This document shows, piece by piece, positions 1-12,600 of a DNA stretch of 64,000 nt. The DNA comes from Bedellia somnulentella (taxonomy: Eukaryota; Arthropoda; Insecta; Lepidoptera; Bedelliidae), in contig OY755188.1 in NCBI GenBank assembly GCA_963576735.1, positions 15,426,323-15,490,322 on the forward strand, read 5' to 3'. The position numbers and the translations under genes were made by a program. The notes beneath the pieces were generated by a model. It was not told the origin of the DNA and ran no database searches. It saw only the letters and a program-made list of their open reading frames with translations. Each line of letters begins with the position of its first letter. Position 1 is the first letter of the stretch.

Positions 1-237
1 ATGAAAGCAATGTATTTATATGAAAATCATTCAGTATGCGCAGTCACTATATCCACAAATTATATACATCCAGAGTAAGACTGACACTTGAGGTGACATG
101 TATACGCCTACATTTATGACCAGACAAACAAACAATCGAAGATTCCTGTTATTAATGTCAATGATAGCGTATATGGTTGACGAGGCATAGGAACATGATG
201 TACTTATTTAAATTACGTCATAATATCTATAACATTA
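1..237. other. unassigned AT-rich flank
   Basis: No coding potential, inverted repeat or known repeat was recognised here. Confidence 0.4.
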
Positions 238-418
238 CCGTGCAGTGCTGGCATAGAATGTCGCTAACCCATTCTACCTACGGGTGTCGTAAGAGGCGAC
301 TAAAAGTATGGGGCTTTTAAGTGGTTTTTGGGCAATGCGGTTGGAGATCCATCACAAAAGATACTTTATTTCTACCATCTCGCTCCCTATCAACTTTCAA
401 ATATGGGTAACCCTTTTT

Positions 419-1129
419 AGGGTTCCGTAGCCAAATGGCAAAAACGGGACCCTTATAGATTCGTCATGTCTGTCTGTCTGTCCGTCCGTCCGTCCGTCCG
501 TCCGTATGTCACAGCCAGTTTATTCCGAAACTATAAGAACTACATTGTTGAAAATTGGTGCGTAGATGTATTCTGTAAACCGCATTAAGATTTTAAAATA
601 AAATCTGAAAAAAAAAACAAAATATTTAGGGTTCCCCATACATAGAACTGAAACTCTTTTTTTTTTTTCATCAAACCTATACGTGTGGGGTATGTATCAA
701 AAGGTATTTGAAAATGATGTTGAGGTTTCTTATATCATTTTTTTCAAAACAAAAAAGTTTGCGCGAGAGACTTTTCCAAAGTGGTAAAATGTGTGTCCCC
801 CCCCCCGTAACTTCTAAAATATGGGCATGATAAAACTGAAAAAAATATATGATGTGTATTACTATACAAACTACTAACGAAAATTGGTTTGAATGAGATC
901 TAGCCAGTAGTTCTTTTATTAAACGTCATAAATCAAATTACTTACCTAATTTATTAATTTCACTGAAATATATAACAATAATTTTACTATCACAGGCCTT
1001 ACGCATAAAACGTGAACCATAGTTTTCTTATAGTAAATCAGTGATAAGTAAATAACATTTTAAACTAAACATTTTAAACTTGTATATAACTATGTTACCT
1101 ACCTGCTGCTAGTGCTGCTACGGAACCCT
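419..1129. mobile_element. MITE-like element with AGGGTTCCGTAGC inverted ends
   Basis: A perfect 13-bp terminal inverted repeat (AGGGTTCCGTAGC at 419, complement ending at 1129) bounds 711 bp of non-coding, AT-rich DNA. A GTCT/GTCC microsatellite lies just inside the left end. It is inserted in a SINE A copy. A fragment of the same family is at 19305-19375. No target duplication is clear and the superfamily is unknown. Confidence 0.65.
468..503. repeat. (GTCT/GTCC)n microsatellite
   Basis: Tandem CTGT/CCGT tetranucleotides inside the left end of the 419-1129 element. Confidence 0.85.
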
Positions 1130-1192
1130 TCATTAGCGAGCCATCTCGCTCTTGGCCGCTTTTTGGGATTTATTGCCGTGAGTATACATAAT

Positions 1193-1650
1193 AATTACAA
1201 AAATATTTCGAGATATCATGCTTCTTAGCAATCTATCCTTATCTTTATTTTAACACAAAACTGTAAAAGATTTTGACGTTCAATCTTCTATATAAAATTC
1301 ATATGTTTTGCAGTTTATTAAAATAATAGCTGTATTTACTTTAATATCGTGATAATATCCTTTGAGATAATTAATTCGGTAAATATTTTGCATTACAATT
1401 TATACTAAACATTTATACTAAAAATATTGCTTTAATTTCATTTCACTACGTGATTTTGTGATCAATGACGTCATTGATAGTAAAAGTTGACTCGTCTATA
1501 AAACATCAAAACTTTATAAAAAGTTATTTTAAATGTAAAATATTCACATTGATCTTTTCAAATTCAAATTAAATTTCAAAAAAAAAAATTTGTGTTTGCT
1601 ATTGAACGGCAATTTAAAAAAAAATACATAAATCTCTCTCATTATTTTAT
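1193..1650. mobile_element. degenerate MITE, same family as 21543-22030
   Basis: Its internal blocks (a stretch around TTTGCAGTTTATTA, then ACTAAACATTT, CACTACGTGAT and GATGACGTCATT) occur in the same order as in the intact element at 21543-22030. The terminal repeats are not recognisable here. Confidence 0.6.
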
Positions 1651-1892
1651 TTGTTTCAAATTTCCTCCATAAATTGTGTTTTTTTTATATGGAAGGCAAG
1701 GTAGGATATACCGTCACTTTGAAACAAGTGTTAAAATAATTGTTCGTTTTTAATTATACCTTCTAAACGTGACTAGAAGTTTGTAAGTACTTAATGTAGG
1801 ATCACCATAAAACAGGAATGAAAAGAAATTTACTAATAAACAACTATAGTATGTACTGTAATTGGCAGTTATCATTAATTCGATTTCATCAG
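1651..1892. other. unassigned intergenic DNA
   Basis: Nothing recognised. Confidence 0.3.
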
Positions 1893-2242
1893 TAACATAA
1901 CATACATAACATAACATAAACGTTCACGCCGAATATCCCCGAAGGGGTTGGCAGAGGTACTAATACTTCTGAACATCACGTGACTTTGTCACCTGGTGTT
2001 CAGAGTACCCACGTTTTGCATGGACAGTGTACTCACGTGATAGGGGGCAGGCCTATCGCCGTTTTGCACGAATACACTGTTTCTCACGATGTTTTCCCTC
2101 ACCGTTAACAACCATAATAAATTAACCACGCATATGTCTTTAGAAAAGACAAATTGGTGTAGGCCCGACCCAGGATTTGAACACTAGTCGTTTGCACGAT
2201 AACCGAGTGTTCTACCCACTGGGCTATCACGGTTGCTTTCAT
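1893..2242 (-). repeat. SINE B (tRNA-derived), near full length
   Basis: Read on the minus strand: a tRNA-like head with A box (TAGCCCAGTGG) and B box (TGTTCAAATCC), the body, then CCCCTTCGGGG, GGCGTGAACG and a TTATG repeat tail (ACATAA repeats on the plus strand). The same order is seen at 20524, 25116, 30553 and 55936. Confidence 0.85.
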
Positions 2243-2736
2243 TTCACGGCGGATTTCATCAGTATTTTGGTGATTAAGTGTAAGTTTGACTGATTATATA
2301 TTTTCGTGACATTTAGCCGCACATTTTAGAATAGCTATGAAGAGACTGTATCGGCTAAAATTTCATTACTTTCTGCGGGTGTTGAAATATTTTTTTGTGA
2401 TGTGGATCGATACCCATGACAGACCAAAAAAATCAATAAAAACCATTCTTACATAACCTAAAGTATTTTATTATTCAGAAACTCTGGCTGCCCCTTTTTG
2501 GGGTTTATAGCTGTGAAAAAATGAAGGTATATTATCAGCGTATCTAAATGTATCTTCAAAATACCTGCATACCTTTATACTTATACCACTTTCACCGCAC
2601 TTGAACTTGACAAAGAATAAAATTTAATCCTTTCTTTTCAACTGAATCATTAACAACCCCGGTTCATAAACCACGCATATGGCTTAACAAAAGATACAGT
2701 GTTATCAAATTATACACCCATATCTGTTGTTTTAAG
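2243..2736. other. unassigned, with a SINE A 3' fragment
   Basis: A short plus-strand piece at 2466-2516 matches the SINE A 3' end (CTCTGGCTGCCCC then GGGGTTTATAG). The rest is unassigned. Confidence 0.4.
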
Positions 2737-3472
2737 TTATAATCATAGATCGGATAATCGGATGCATGTTTACCTAAAGTTGACCGGCGGCTTAGTATGG
2801 AAAGCATTTCTTCATCGTAAAGATTTCGGGATTTCGGAATTGATGCATTTAATGTTCGGAATATAGAATTAAATGTATTTTCATTACGTTTGTAGTGTTT
2901 TCTATTACAATACTTGTATGGAAAAAAAACCAATGTTTCGGGATGAATACCGTTAGCGTTTTGGTTATAAATATAATTGAATGCACACTCAAATAAAGGT
3001 TTTTAAATGAGGAGCCGTTATTATTTGCGTTGAGAACAATATATGAATAACATTGTAAAGCTTGTTGTGCACTTAGCTGCACATTTACTAACGTTAAGAT
3101 TTTAACTATTATGGAATATATCGAAAAATAAATGGAGATCAATTTCAGTTTTGAATTTACAATTCTCGTTATGTTCAAAAAAGCGTTATAAATGTGAATG
3201 TGCGAGTGAAAAATCACGACATTGAAATAAATAAAAAAAATTAAAATAAAAAGCGTTTATTTACGAGAAACAAGAGTTAAATAAGGTGGTAGGTTTTTTT
3301 TAAATAGTTCATCTTGTTCTACCTTGCGGCGTGTAAATACTTATTACATTGGTTTAAAATTGGTTACATTTTGAAAAAGACAATTCCGAAAAAAGAAGCC
3401 GTCTCCATATTTTCTTAGCCAAAAAATAAGTTTAGGTAAATATGCATCCGATTATCCGATCTATGGTTATAA
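2737..3472. mobile_element. 736-bp DNA element with about 40-bp inverted ends
   Basis: The left end (2737-2778) and the right end (3431-3472, complemented) match at all but about three positions. The core is CATAGATCGGATAATCGG. Both ends abut TTATAA, which is either the target duplication or the terminal bases. The interior is AT-rich and encodes nothing convincing, so it is probably a non-autonomous DNA transposon. No family was recognised. Confidence 0.75.
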
Positions 3473-3683
3473 TATAACATTCATGATTAATTAATGGAAT
3501 TTTGAAGTGTCCATAAATTCTCACAAAGTGTGGTCACAGTGAAATAAAAATTAATTGTAATGAAGTGCTAAATGTCTCAGATATAATGACAGTTTCGATT
3601 GATTGTGAGAAAGACATAAAAACGGTGGATTAGGGTCTGAGGCGACAGACAGACAAATATAATTGGCAAGTTTATTATGAGTG
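3473..3683 (+). promoter_or_regulatory. upstream region of OBP gene 1 (inferred)
   Basis: This 211-bp stretch lies between the 736-bp element and the OBP start codon, so it should hold the 5' UTR and perhaps the core promoter. No convincing TATA box was picked out. The role comes from position only. Confidence 0.3.
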
Positions 3684-6600
3684 ATGTATCTTTTGCTAAT
3701 TATTGTGAAGATTTTAGTTTCCAGTTTATCGTGCGATGCGGTATGTTTTTTAATTCATTTGGTACCTAATTAATTGTACATACATACTTAAATACATATA
3801 CTCACGGCCATAAATCGCAAAAAGGGATAGCCAGAGCTTCTGAGCTAGAAACTCTTCAGCCACATTTGGAAGTTAAGGGGCAAGATGGTAGAATTAAAGT
3901 ATCGTCGGTGATGACTGATGAGTCTCCAACTGCATCGCCCAAAAAACCACATGCTTCATTGCATGCATATATTGCAGGCTAAATCATATGCTTCTTAGGT
4001 CCCGACTCCTAACACGGTTGTAGTCGTTAGTGTGCCAACCCGCATTAGGGCAGTGTGGTGGGAAAATATATGGGCTGTGACGATAAATGAATAGCGAACT
4101 GGCCAGCTAGTACGAGCCGTGTTTAAACTAGTTATCGCGTGGGATAAAGCAGCCATCTCTTACGCACTTACTTAGTATCGTATACTGCCACCTCATTCTA
4201 GCCGTTATCGTGTCGATAAAATAGCGCTCGTGCTTGCTCTTCTGCATAGCTAGTACGAGGTACCTTTTAACTAGATATCGCTAGATATCGATATTCTAAC
4301 CGATATAGTGACGATAAAATACGCTCTTTCTAGGCCTCCTGGCCCATCTTCAGGCTACTATGACAGAACGCCTTTTCATTTTACGGGATATGGAATACTA
4401 TAAAAATGGTAGCTAAGAAATTATATTTAAAAAGTTAGGTATTTTATTTTGTGCCGTGTAAATAAAATAAATAAAATAAAAAGAATCGGCTTAGAATAAC
4501 ACTACCCCATTTCTACCCGAGGGTGATCGTAAGAGGCGACTAAGGGTATAGGGGCATTTTAAGTGATATTTGGGCGATGTGGTTGGAGACCCGTCACCAA
4601 AAACATTTATTATTACCATCTTTTCCCAATCAACTTCTAAAAGTGGCTGAGGAATTTCTCATTCCAAAGCTCTGGCTACCCCGTTAAGGGATTTATAGCC
4701 GTGAGTATATGTATATGTATGTATGTATGTATTTTATTTTTTTGTAATTTAAAACTTTTCTTTCAGATGACAATGAAACAACTCAAACAAACGGGCAAAA
4801 TGATGAGGAAGTCATGTCAACCGAAGAATAATGTAGCTGATGGTAAATTTACTTCAAAATATTTTGATCTATAATACATTCATACATACTTATACTCACG
4901 ACCATAAATTCCTTAAAAGGGTAGCCAGAGCTTCAGATTCAGAAAATAATTCAGCCACTTTTGGAAGTGGGGAAAATATTGTAAAATAAATGTTTTTGGT
5001 AATGGGTTTCCAACCGCATCGCCCAAAAATCACTTAGAAAGCCCCGATGCCCCCTTTAGTCGTCTCTTACGATCACCAATGGGAAGAAATGGGATAATGC
5101 TATTCTAAGCAGCTACCAAAAACCTTTATTTTACCGCCTTTTCCCCACTCAACTTCCAAAAGTGGCTGAGGAATTTATAATTCCTTGGCTCTGGCTACAC
5201 CTTCTAGGGAATTACAGCCGTGAGTATATATGTATATGTGATGTAAGCAGCTACCCAGCTAACACAAAAGTAACGAAACCAGGAAAAGATTTCCAATATT
5301 ACGTTCGCCAGTGGTTTGTAACCGCTTATCTGCCAAGACGAACCAAGCGAACACACGGGCACTACCTACCATTTCTCGAAGCGCTTCGTCGTTTTTTTGA
5401 ACCCTCATAACTTGAGTTTGGATTATGCTAAATGAACAAAATTTTCGAGATATATTGTCAATAGCGGATTTATTGAACATATAAAGTTTTAATTACATTA
5501 GCTTTTATACTTCAGATTTTATTTATATCTAAAAAACGCTGATTTCGTCACTGACTCACTGTAGTAACGAACGGCCAAGCCACATATTTTGACTAAGGTG
5601 TAGAGTTTGTGAAGTTAGGCCTTGTTACTACAAGAACTATTGTATAACAGAAAAGTAATGAACAGTGAATTAATTTTTCACCTTGCGCCAATGTGAATGT
5701 AACGAAATGGCCAAGCCACATTATTTTGACGAAGGTACAGAGTTTGTGAAGTTAGGCCTCGTAGAGTTAGGGCGTGTAGTGTTAGAAGCTTGGCTCTACG
5801 AGTGAGTCATATAGTTCGTCTTGGCAACATTTTATATGCAAAATGTTTTTGGAGGGATTCTCTATTCCTTAGCCACTATCGGAATTTGAGTAGAGAAAAA
5901 ATGTAAATAAATATCTAATGGTAATTGGTCTCCATTGCCCTAAAAAAATCTAGAAAATGCTCCAATATCGTCGTCTCTTCGTCGCCTTGTATGACTCAAA
6001 ACCCAAATTTGCTTTTGATGGTACGGTTTATGCTATTCTAAGCTGATAATACATAGAAATAGTAAAATTAATATAATTAAAATTGTATAGGACAAATCCA
6101 TTTCATTCCACGGATGTAGTAAGAGGTGACATACGAGTCCAGACAATTTTGTGGATTAAAACCATTCAGCAACCATCCCTTACTTTACCATCTTTTCCCA
6201 CATTCAACTTCCATAAGTGGCTGATGAATTCTTCATTCTGAAGCTCTGGCTACCCCTTTCTGGGATTTCTTGTCGTTAGAATGAGTCTTCTCTCCGGGAA
6301 ACTAAATGCTCTATCCGTTGGATCGACAACAGCATCGGCGTAGCTAGCCATGGGCTTAGCGTATGGCATAAGTAATATATTATGTACATACATACATATA
6401 CACACGGCTATAAATCCCTTAACGGGGTAGCCAGAGCTTTGAAATGAGAAATTCCTCAGCCACTTTTGGAAGTTCATTGGGGAAAAGATGGTAATAATAA
6501 ATGTTTTTGGTGACGGTATACCCTTAGTCGCCTCTTACGATCACCCACGGGTAGAAATGAGGTAGTGTTATTCTAAGCCGACACTACAGCAATATAATAT

Positions 6601-9600
6601 ATTATATGTAATTTCTTATAGATTTTTTGAATTGATATTGATATGATAGTTTTGAGCCATGAAGGGGCAAGGACCCTGCCCCATCGTGGCTACGCCCATG
6701 GACAGCAGTTATGTTTTCTCTGGTAATAAAATTATTTCTTATCTTTACAGAGAAAATAGATCCTATTAGTGATGGGACATTTATCGAAGAAAAGGAGGTG
6801 ATGTGCTACATAGCCTGCGTGATGAAAATGGCTGGGGCAGTAAGTACTCAGTTACTTCTCAAATTTAAACGTTCACATCTTATATCCCCTAAGGGATTGG
6901 CATATGTACTAATACAGACAGTTAATTGATTTTTGATGCTTTGATAAAGACTAAGTGCACCAAATGGAGCTAACTAAGGGAGTATCCTATTCCTATATGT
7001 AATTTTGTTAACAAAGTTCATGTGATAACTTTGCAAACCATTATAATTTTAAGAGTTCTAAAAAAGAGCTTATGCGTAAATACTTAAATATTCCGTGTTG
7101 TGTCGGCTTAGAATAACACTACCCCATTTCTACCCGTGGGTGTTCGTAAGAGGCGACTAAGGGTATAGGGGCTTTTTAAGTGATTTTTGGGCGATGTGGT
7201 TGGAGACCCGTCACCAAAAACATTTATTATTACCATCTTTTTTCCAATCAACTTCCAAAAGTGGCTGAAGAATTTCTTATTCCAAAGCTCTGGCTACCCC
7301 GTTGAGGGATTTATAGCCGTGAGTATATGTATGTATGTATGTATGTACTTAAATATAACTAAATATCTTCTATTATTAAGTCTATGAATTTTAAATTTGA
7401 ATAGTTGTTATAATACCAATACTTGGGGAATGCTACAATAATTATCCATTATTACCCTTAAGAGCAGGCGGCGACAAACGATCGCCACTTTCTACGATTC
7501 TGGCAAAGCAATTGATTTATACATGAAATGCCTGCCTTTATTTCATTCTTGGTCGATGCAGTTGGAGACCCATCACCAAAAACCTTTATTCTTACCATCT
7601 TTTCCCCACTCAACTTCCAAAAGTGGCTGAGGAATTTATAATTCCTTAGCTCTGGTTACCCCTTCTAGGGAAATATAGCCGTGAGTATATGTATGTTTGT
7701 ATGTATATTTTATTTAAGGATCTCCCCAATAAAATTGATTGATTTTGATTAGTTTCAATGCTGCTGTTTTACTTTTATTTAAACATTATAGTTATACACT
7801 AAATACATACATCCATACATATACTCACGGCTATAAATCCCTAGATGGGGTAGCCAGAGCTAAGGAATTAGAAATTCCTCAGCCACTTTTGTAAAGTAAG
7901 TGGGGAAAAGATGGTAAAATAAAGGTTTTTGGTGATGGGTCTCCATCCGCATCGTCCAAAAATCCCTTAAAAGCCCCAATACCGTTAGTCGCCTCTTACG
8001 TACACCCACCGGAAGAATTGGGGTAGTGCTAATCTAAGCCGACACTACACAGCAACATTCATTTAAACATTATAGTTATACACTAAAACTAAATAAAGTA
8101 CATACAGTTTCTGTCATAATACCAATAAAGCGATAAGCGCAATAGCTGCAAAATGCGGGGAGGCCCATGGCTTTAAGCACATACATACATACATACATAT
8201 ACTCACGGCTATAAATCCCTAGAAGGGGTAGCCAGAGCCAAGGAATTGTAAATTCCTCAGCCAATTTTGGAAGTTGAGTGGGGAAAAGGCGGTAAAATAA
8301 AGGTTTTTGGTGATGGGTCTCCAACCGCATCGCCCAAAAATTCCAATAAAAACCCCGATACTCTTAGTCGCCTCTTACGACGCCCGTGGTAGAAAGGGGT
8401 AGCGACATTCTAAGCCGGCACTACACGGCAATTATTTGGCCTTAAGTATAATAAATTATTTGATATTTGTTTTGTTTGTATCAGGTAAAGAATAACAAAT
8501 TAAATTATGAAGCCGCAATGAAACAAGCGGATCTCTTGTTTCCTGATGAAATAAAAGAGCCAGCAAAAGCTGCCATGACAGCTTGCAGGAAAGTCGGTAA
8601 GTGGCTTAAATTCTATTTTGATGTGAGAATACTAATATTGCTTTGTAGTGTACCCCATTTCTTCTCTTGGGTGATCGTAATAAAAAAATCATGCGAGACA
8701 AAAAGATTATTAAAAATAATTACAATTAATTCTAAATACAATAAAATAATAACCGATTACTATAAAAAATATGAGAAAACTTTAAAAAAAACTATAAATA
8801 TCTCTAAAAAAAACAATTATAAAAAGAAAATTGCAAAATCAAATAATATAACAAAAACGATGTGGGACATAATAAATGAATGCAAAAACAAAAGACCGCA
8901 AAGAGAAAATAAAAACATCAGTCTACAGATAAATAATACAGTTACCTCAGATCCACACAAAGTGGTAAAAATATTTAATGATTACTTTACATCAATAGGA
9001 AATGACGAAGGGAACACGACATCAGAACCTACAAACCGCCCCACAACCCATCAAGCTGAAAAAACAATGTTCCTCTATCCGGTAACACAACGGGAGGTCT
9101 ATAACATAATCAAAAACCTTCAACCTAAAAATAGCCACGGCATAGATGATATACCTCCTAAATTATTCAAACAATGTGCAGAAGAGTTATATCTACCTTT
9201 TTACTACATGATAAACCAATCCTTTAACGAAGGCACTTTCCCAGACTTACTTAAAATTGCTCTCATTAAACCAAAACATAAGAAAAACTCTAAATTTGAA
9301 CCCACAAACTATCGTCCTATTGCTCTATTACCGACAGCATCTAAAATATTTGAAAAAGCTATAAGTAATAGAGTTTATAAATTTTGTGAAAAATTTAAAC
9401 TTTTCAACGAAAGTCAGAACGGATTCCGAAAAAACCGATCCACATCCTTAGCGGTATACAAATACATACAAACAGCAATAAATATGATCAATGATAAAAA
9501 ATATGCCATAGGTATTCTCCTCGATATGGCAAAAGCATATGACAGAGTCCGACACGATATATTGCTAAATAAATTATATGATATTGGAATACGAGGAGAA

Positions 9601-12600
9601 ACTCATAAGTGGTTCACTTCTTACCTAAACAATAGAAAACAAATGGTAGAAATAGAATACTGTAATAAAAACAATAACGAAATAGTAAAAATCCATTCCG
9701 AAACAAAAGCTTTAATAGGTTCAATACCACAGGGTGGCGTCGTCAGTTGTTTGTTATTTTTAATTTATATAAACGACTTCCCGAAAATTCTAGATGACCC
9801 ATGTGTATTGTTTGCTGATGACATCTCGATCCTCACACCTTGCACAGATAACCTAGAAATTAAAAATAAACTACAAACTATCCTAAATACTACCACAAAA
9901 TGGTTAAATGATCACAATTTACAAATAAATTTCAAAAAAACTAAATTAATGTTATTTCATCCTCCTCAAAAAACATCTATAGACATAGACATCACTTTTG
10001 ATAATACTAAATTAGAAACAGTAAGTGAATTTACCCTATTAGGTTTAAGTATAGATACAAACATAAATTGGAAGGCACACACCCAAAAATTACGTTCAAA
10101 ATTATCCAGATTTGCATACGCCCTTCGCGAAGTAAAAAAATCGACAGATCTAAAAACAGCTCTTGTTACCTACTATGCCTACGCCTATGCATGGCTTAGG
10201 TATGGTATCCTATTATGGGGTAATAGCACCCACGCACCAAGCGTCTTTACACTCCAAAAGCGACTCATACGCATTTTAGTTAATATAAATCCTCGAGAAA
10301 GCTGTAGACCACACTTTAAAGAACAGAAAATACTCACACTTCCCAGTATCTACATATTGGAAACATGTAAATTTGTCCGGAAATATCCCGAATTCTACAC
10401 AGAACGCCAGGATCTAATGACAAAAAACTACAACCTGAAACCGCGAAAAGGACTAGCCTTACCACCTTCCCGACTAAAAATTCACCAATCAAGCCCACAA
10501 TTAATGACCGCGAAAATCTATAATAAATTACCAGAACATTTAACGACAGAAACCAAAGACAACATATTCATAAAATCATTAAAACAACTACTAACCACAA
10601 AATGCTATTATAATTTAAACGATTATTTAAATGACCAATTTTAGTAATTAAAACTGATTTTAAACTAGTCACATAATTTATATAAATTAATTAAAAAGTT
10701 TTGGATAGTAATACTATACATAAACATAGACTATTATATAAATATCATATATTTTACTTACATGCTTAATATAAATTAAATACGGGTTATATAATATAAT
10801 ATAATACAAAAATGCCGTCCTCTCTCATATTGCTGTGCCTGAACAAGGTCCATAGTGTTGTATTGTTATAAAATTTGTAACCATGTTATAGCTATGGAAT
10901 GCAATAAATAAATAAATAAATAAATAAGAGGCGACTAAGGGTGTTGGGGTTTTTTGATTGGTTTTTGGGCGATGCGGTTGGAGACCCATCACCAAACGAT
11001 ACTTAATTCCTTCCATCTTGTGGCTGAGAAGTTTCTGGCTCTGAAGCACTGGCTACCCCTTTTTGGAATTTATGGCCGTGAGTGTATATATGTGTATAAA
11101 TGTATAAAATATCTCAGGTATTTAGTAGCCTCACACGACATCAACAACAAAAGACAGTCACATCAAAGCTAAGAGTACACTACAAACATACATACATACA
11201 TTCATATGCTCACGGCTATAAATTCCTAGAAGGGGTAGCCAGAGCTAAGGAATTAAAAATTCCTCAGCCACTTTTGGAAATTTTAGTGGGGAAAAGATGG
11301 TAAAATAAAGGTTTTCGGTGATGGGTCTCCAACCACATCGCCCAAAAATCCCTTAAAAGCTCCAAATCCGTTAGTCGCCTCTTACGTACACCCACCGGAA
11401 GAAATGGGGTAGTGTTATTCTATGCCGATACTACATACATACATACATACATACATATACTCACGCCATTAGTTCCCATTGGGGTAGGCAGAGACTATTG
11501 ATCGCCACTTCGCACGATCCTGACAAACCTCTCTAGCTTCGTTTACATCCATCAATCTTTTCATACATGCTCTTTTATTCTTCATACTTCGGACGCCAGC
11601 CTTTTTGAGCACACTCTCAATTTGGTCCAAGTGTGTTCTCCGTGGTCGTCCTCTACTAACATTACCATCCACACTAGCTCTATAGATCCCTTTTACCAAT
11701 TTTCTATCATCCATCCTCTCTATGTGCCCAAACCATCTCAACATTCCTTTTTCTATCTTTCTTACAATATCATCTTTCACACCACACTTTTCACGAATAA
11801 CACTATTTCTCACTCGGTCACATAATCTAACATTACAAATTTTTCTGAGGGACCTCATCTCTACTGCATTCACTCTGCTCTCATGCTTCTTCTGCCACAC
11901 CCAACATTCGCTTCCATACATAAGCGTAGGAACAAGAACAGCATCATGCACAGCCATTCGGGCCTTTTCAGACACCGATTGACAGGTCATTAGGCTATTC
12001 ATTGCTCCATTTACCGCATTACCCTTTTTCACTCTTCTTTCAATATCTTCATCACATTTTCCATCCCTTGTAAACAAACTTCCCAGATATACAAACTCCT
12101 TCACCTGTTCCACATCCTTACCATCAATCGCAATCACGCATTTTGTCACATCTTCCTGTCTCTCAAAAACCATCGTTTTGGTCTTATCCACATTCACCCT
12201 CATTCCCTTTCTTACAAAAGACTCACATGCAATATTCATCATCTCTTGCAACTCTTCTGCCGACGATGCAAGTAGCACTTGATCGTCAGCATACAAGAGG
12301 CATTTAATGATGAAACCACTCATTCTTAGTCCATAATCACTTTCACGCAACTCTGTCAAACAGTCATCCATGAACAAATTGAAGAGCCACGGAGAAGCTA
12401 CACATCCCTGTCGGACACCCCTAGAGATTCCGAACCAGTCAGTGTTTTCCCCGTTTACTCTTACACATGCACTAGAATCCTCATAGAGTGATACTAATGC
12501 ACGTATAAGTTGACTCCCCAAACCGAACTTGGATAACACCTCCCATAAACACTTTCTTACCACCCTATCATACGCCTTCTCTAAATCAATGAAGGAGCAA

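Larger units (their letters stand above)
238..1187 (+). repeat. SINE A copy, split by a MITE
   Basis: The 5' two thirds (238-418) carry the SINE A landmarks GAGGCGACTAA and GCGGTTGGAGA. The 3' end, GGGATTTATTGCCGTGAGTA, resumes at 1145-1187. The 419-1129 element lies between them. Confidence 0.75.

Noticed and set aside
468..503. CRISPR-like or regulatory array
   Set aside because: A plain tetranucleotide microsatellite inside a MITE; no spacers.
5162..5410. An 82-codon plus-strand frame
   Set aside because: Its first part is SINE A sequence and the rest has no recognisable domain.
8467..10644. A single 725-codon protein starting near OBP exon 4
   Set aside because: The first 40 or so codons are OBP exon 4 with a good donor at 8597; the rest is intron, a SINE head and a truncated LINE RT. 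The fusion is a chance open frame.
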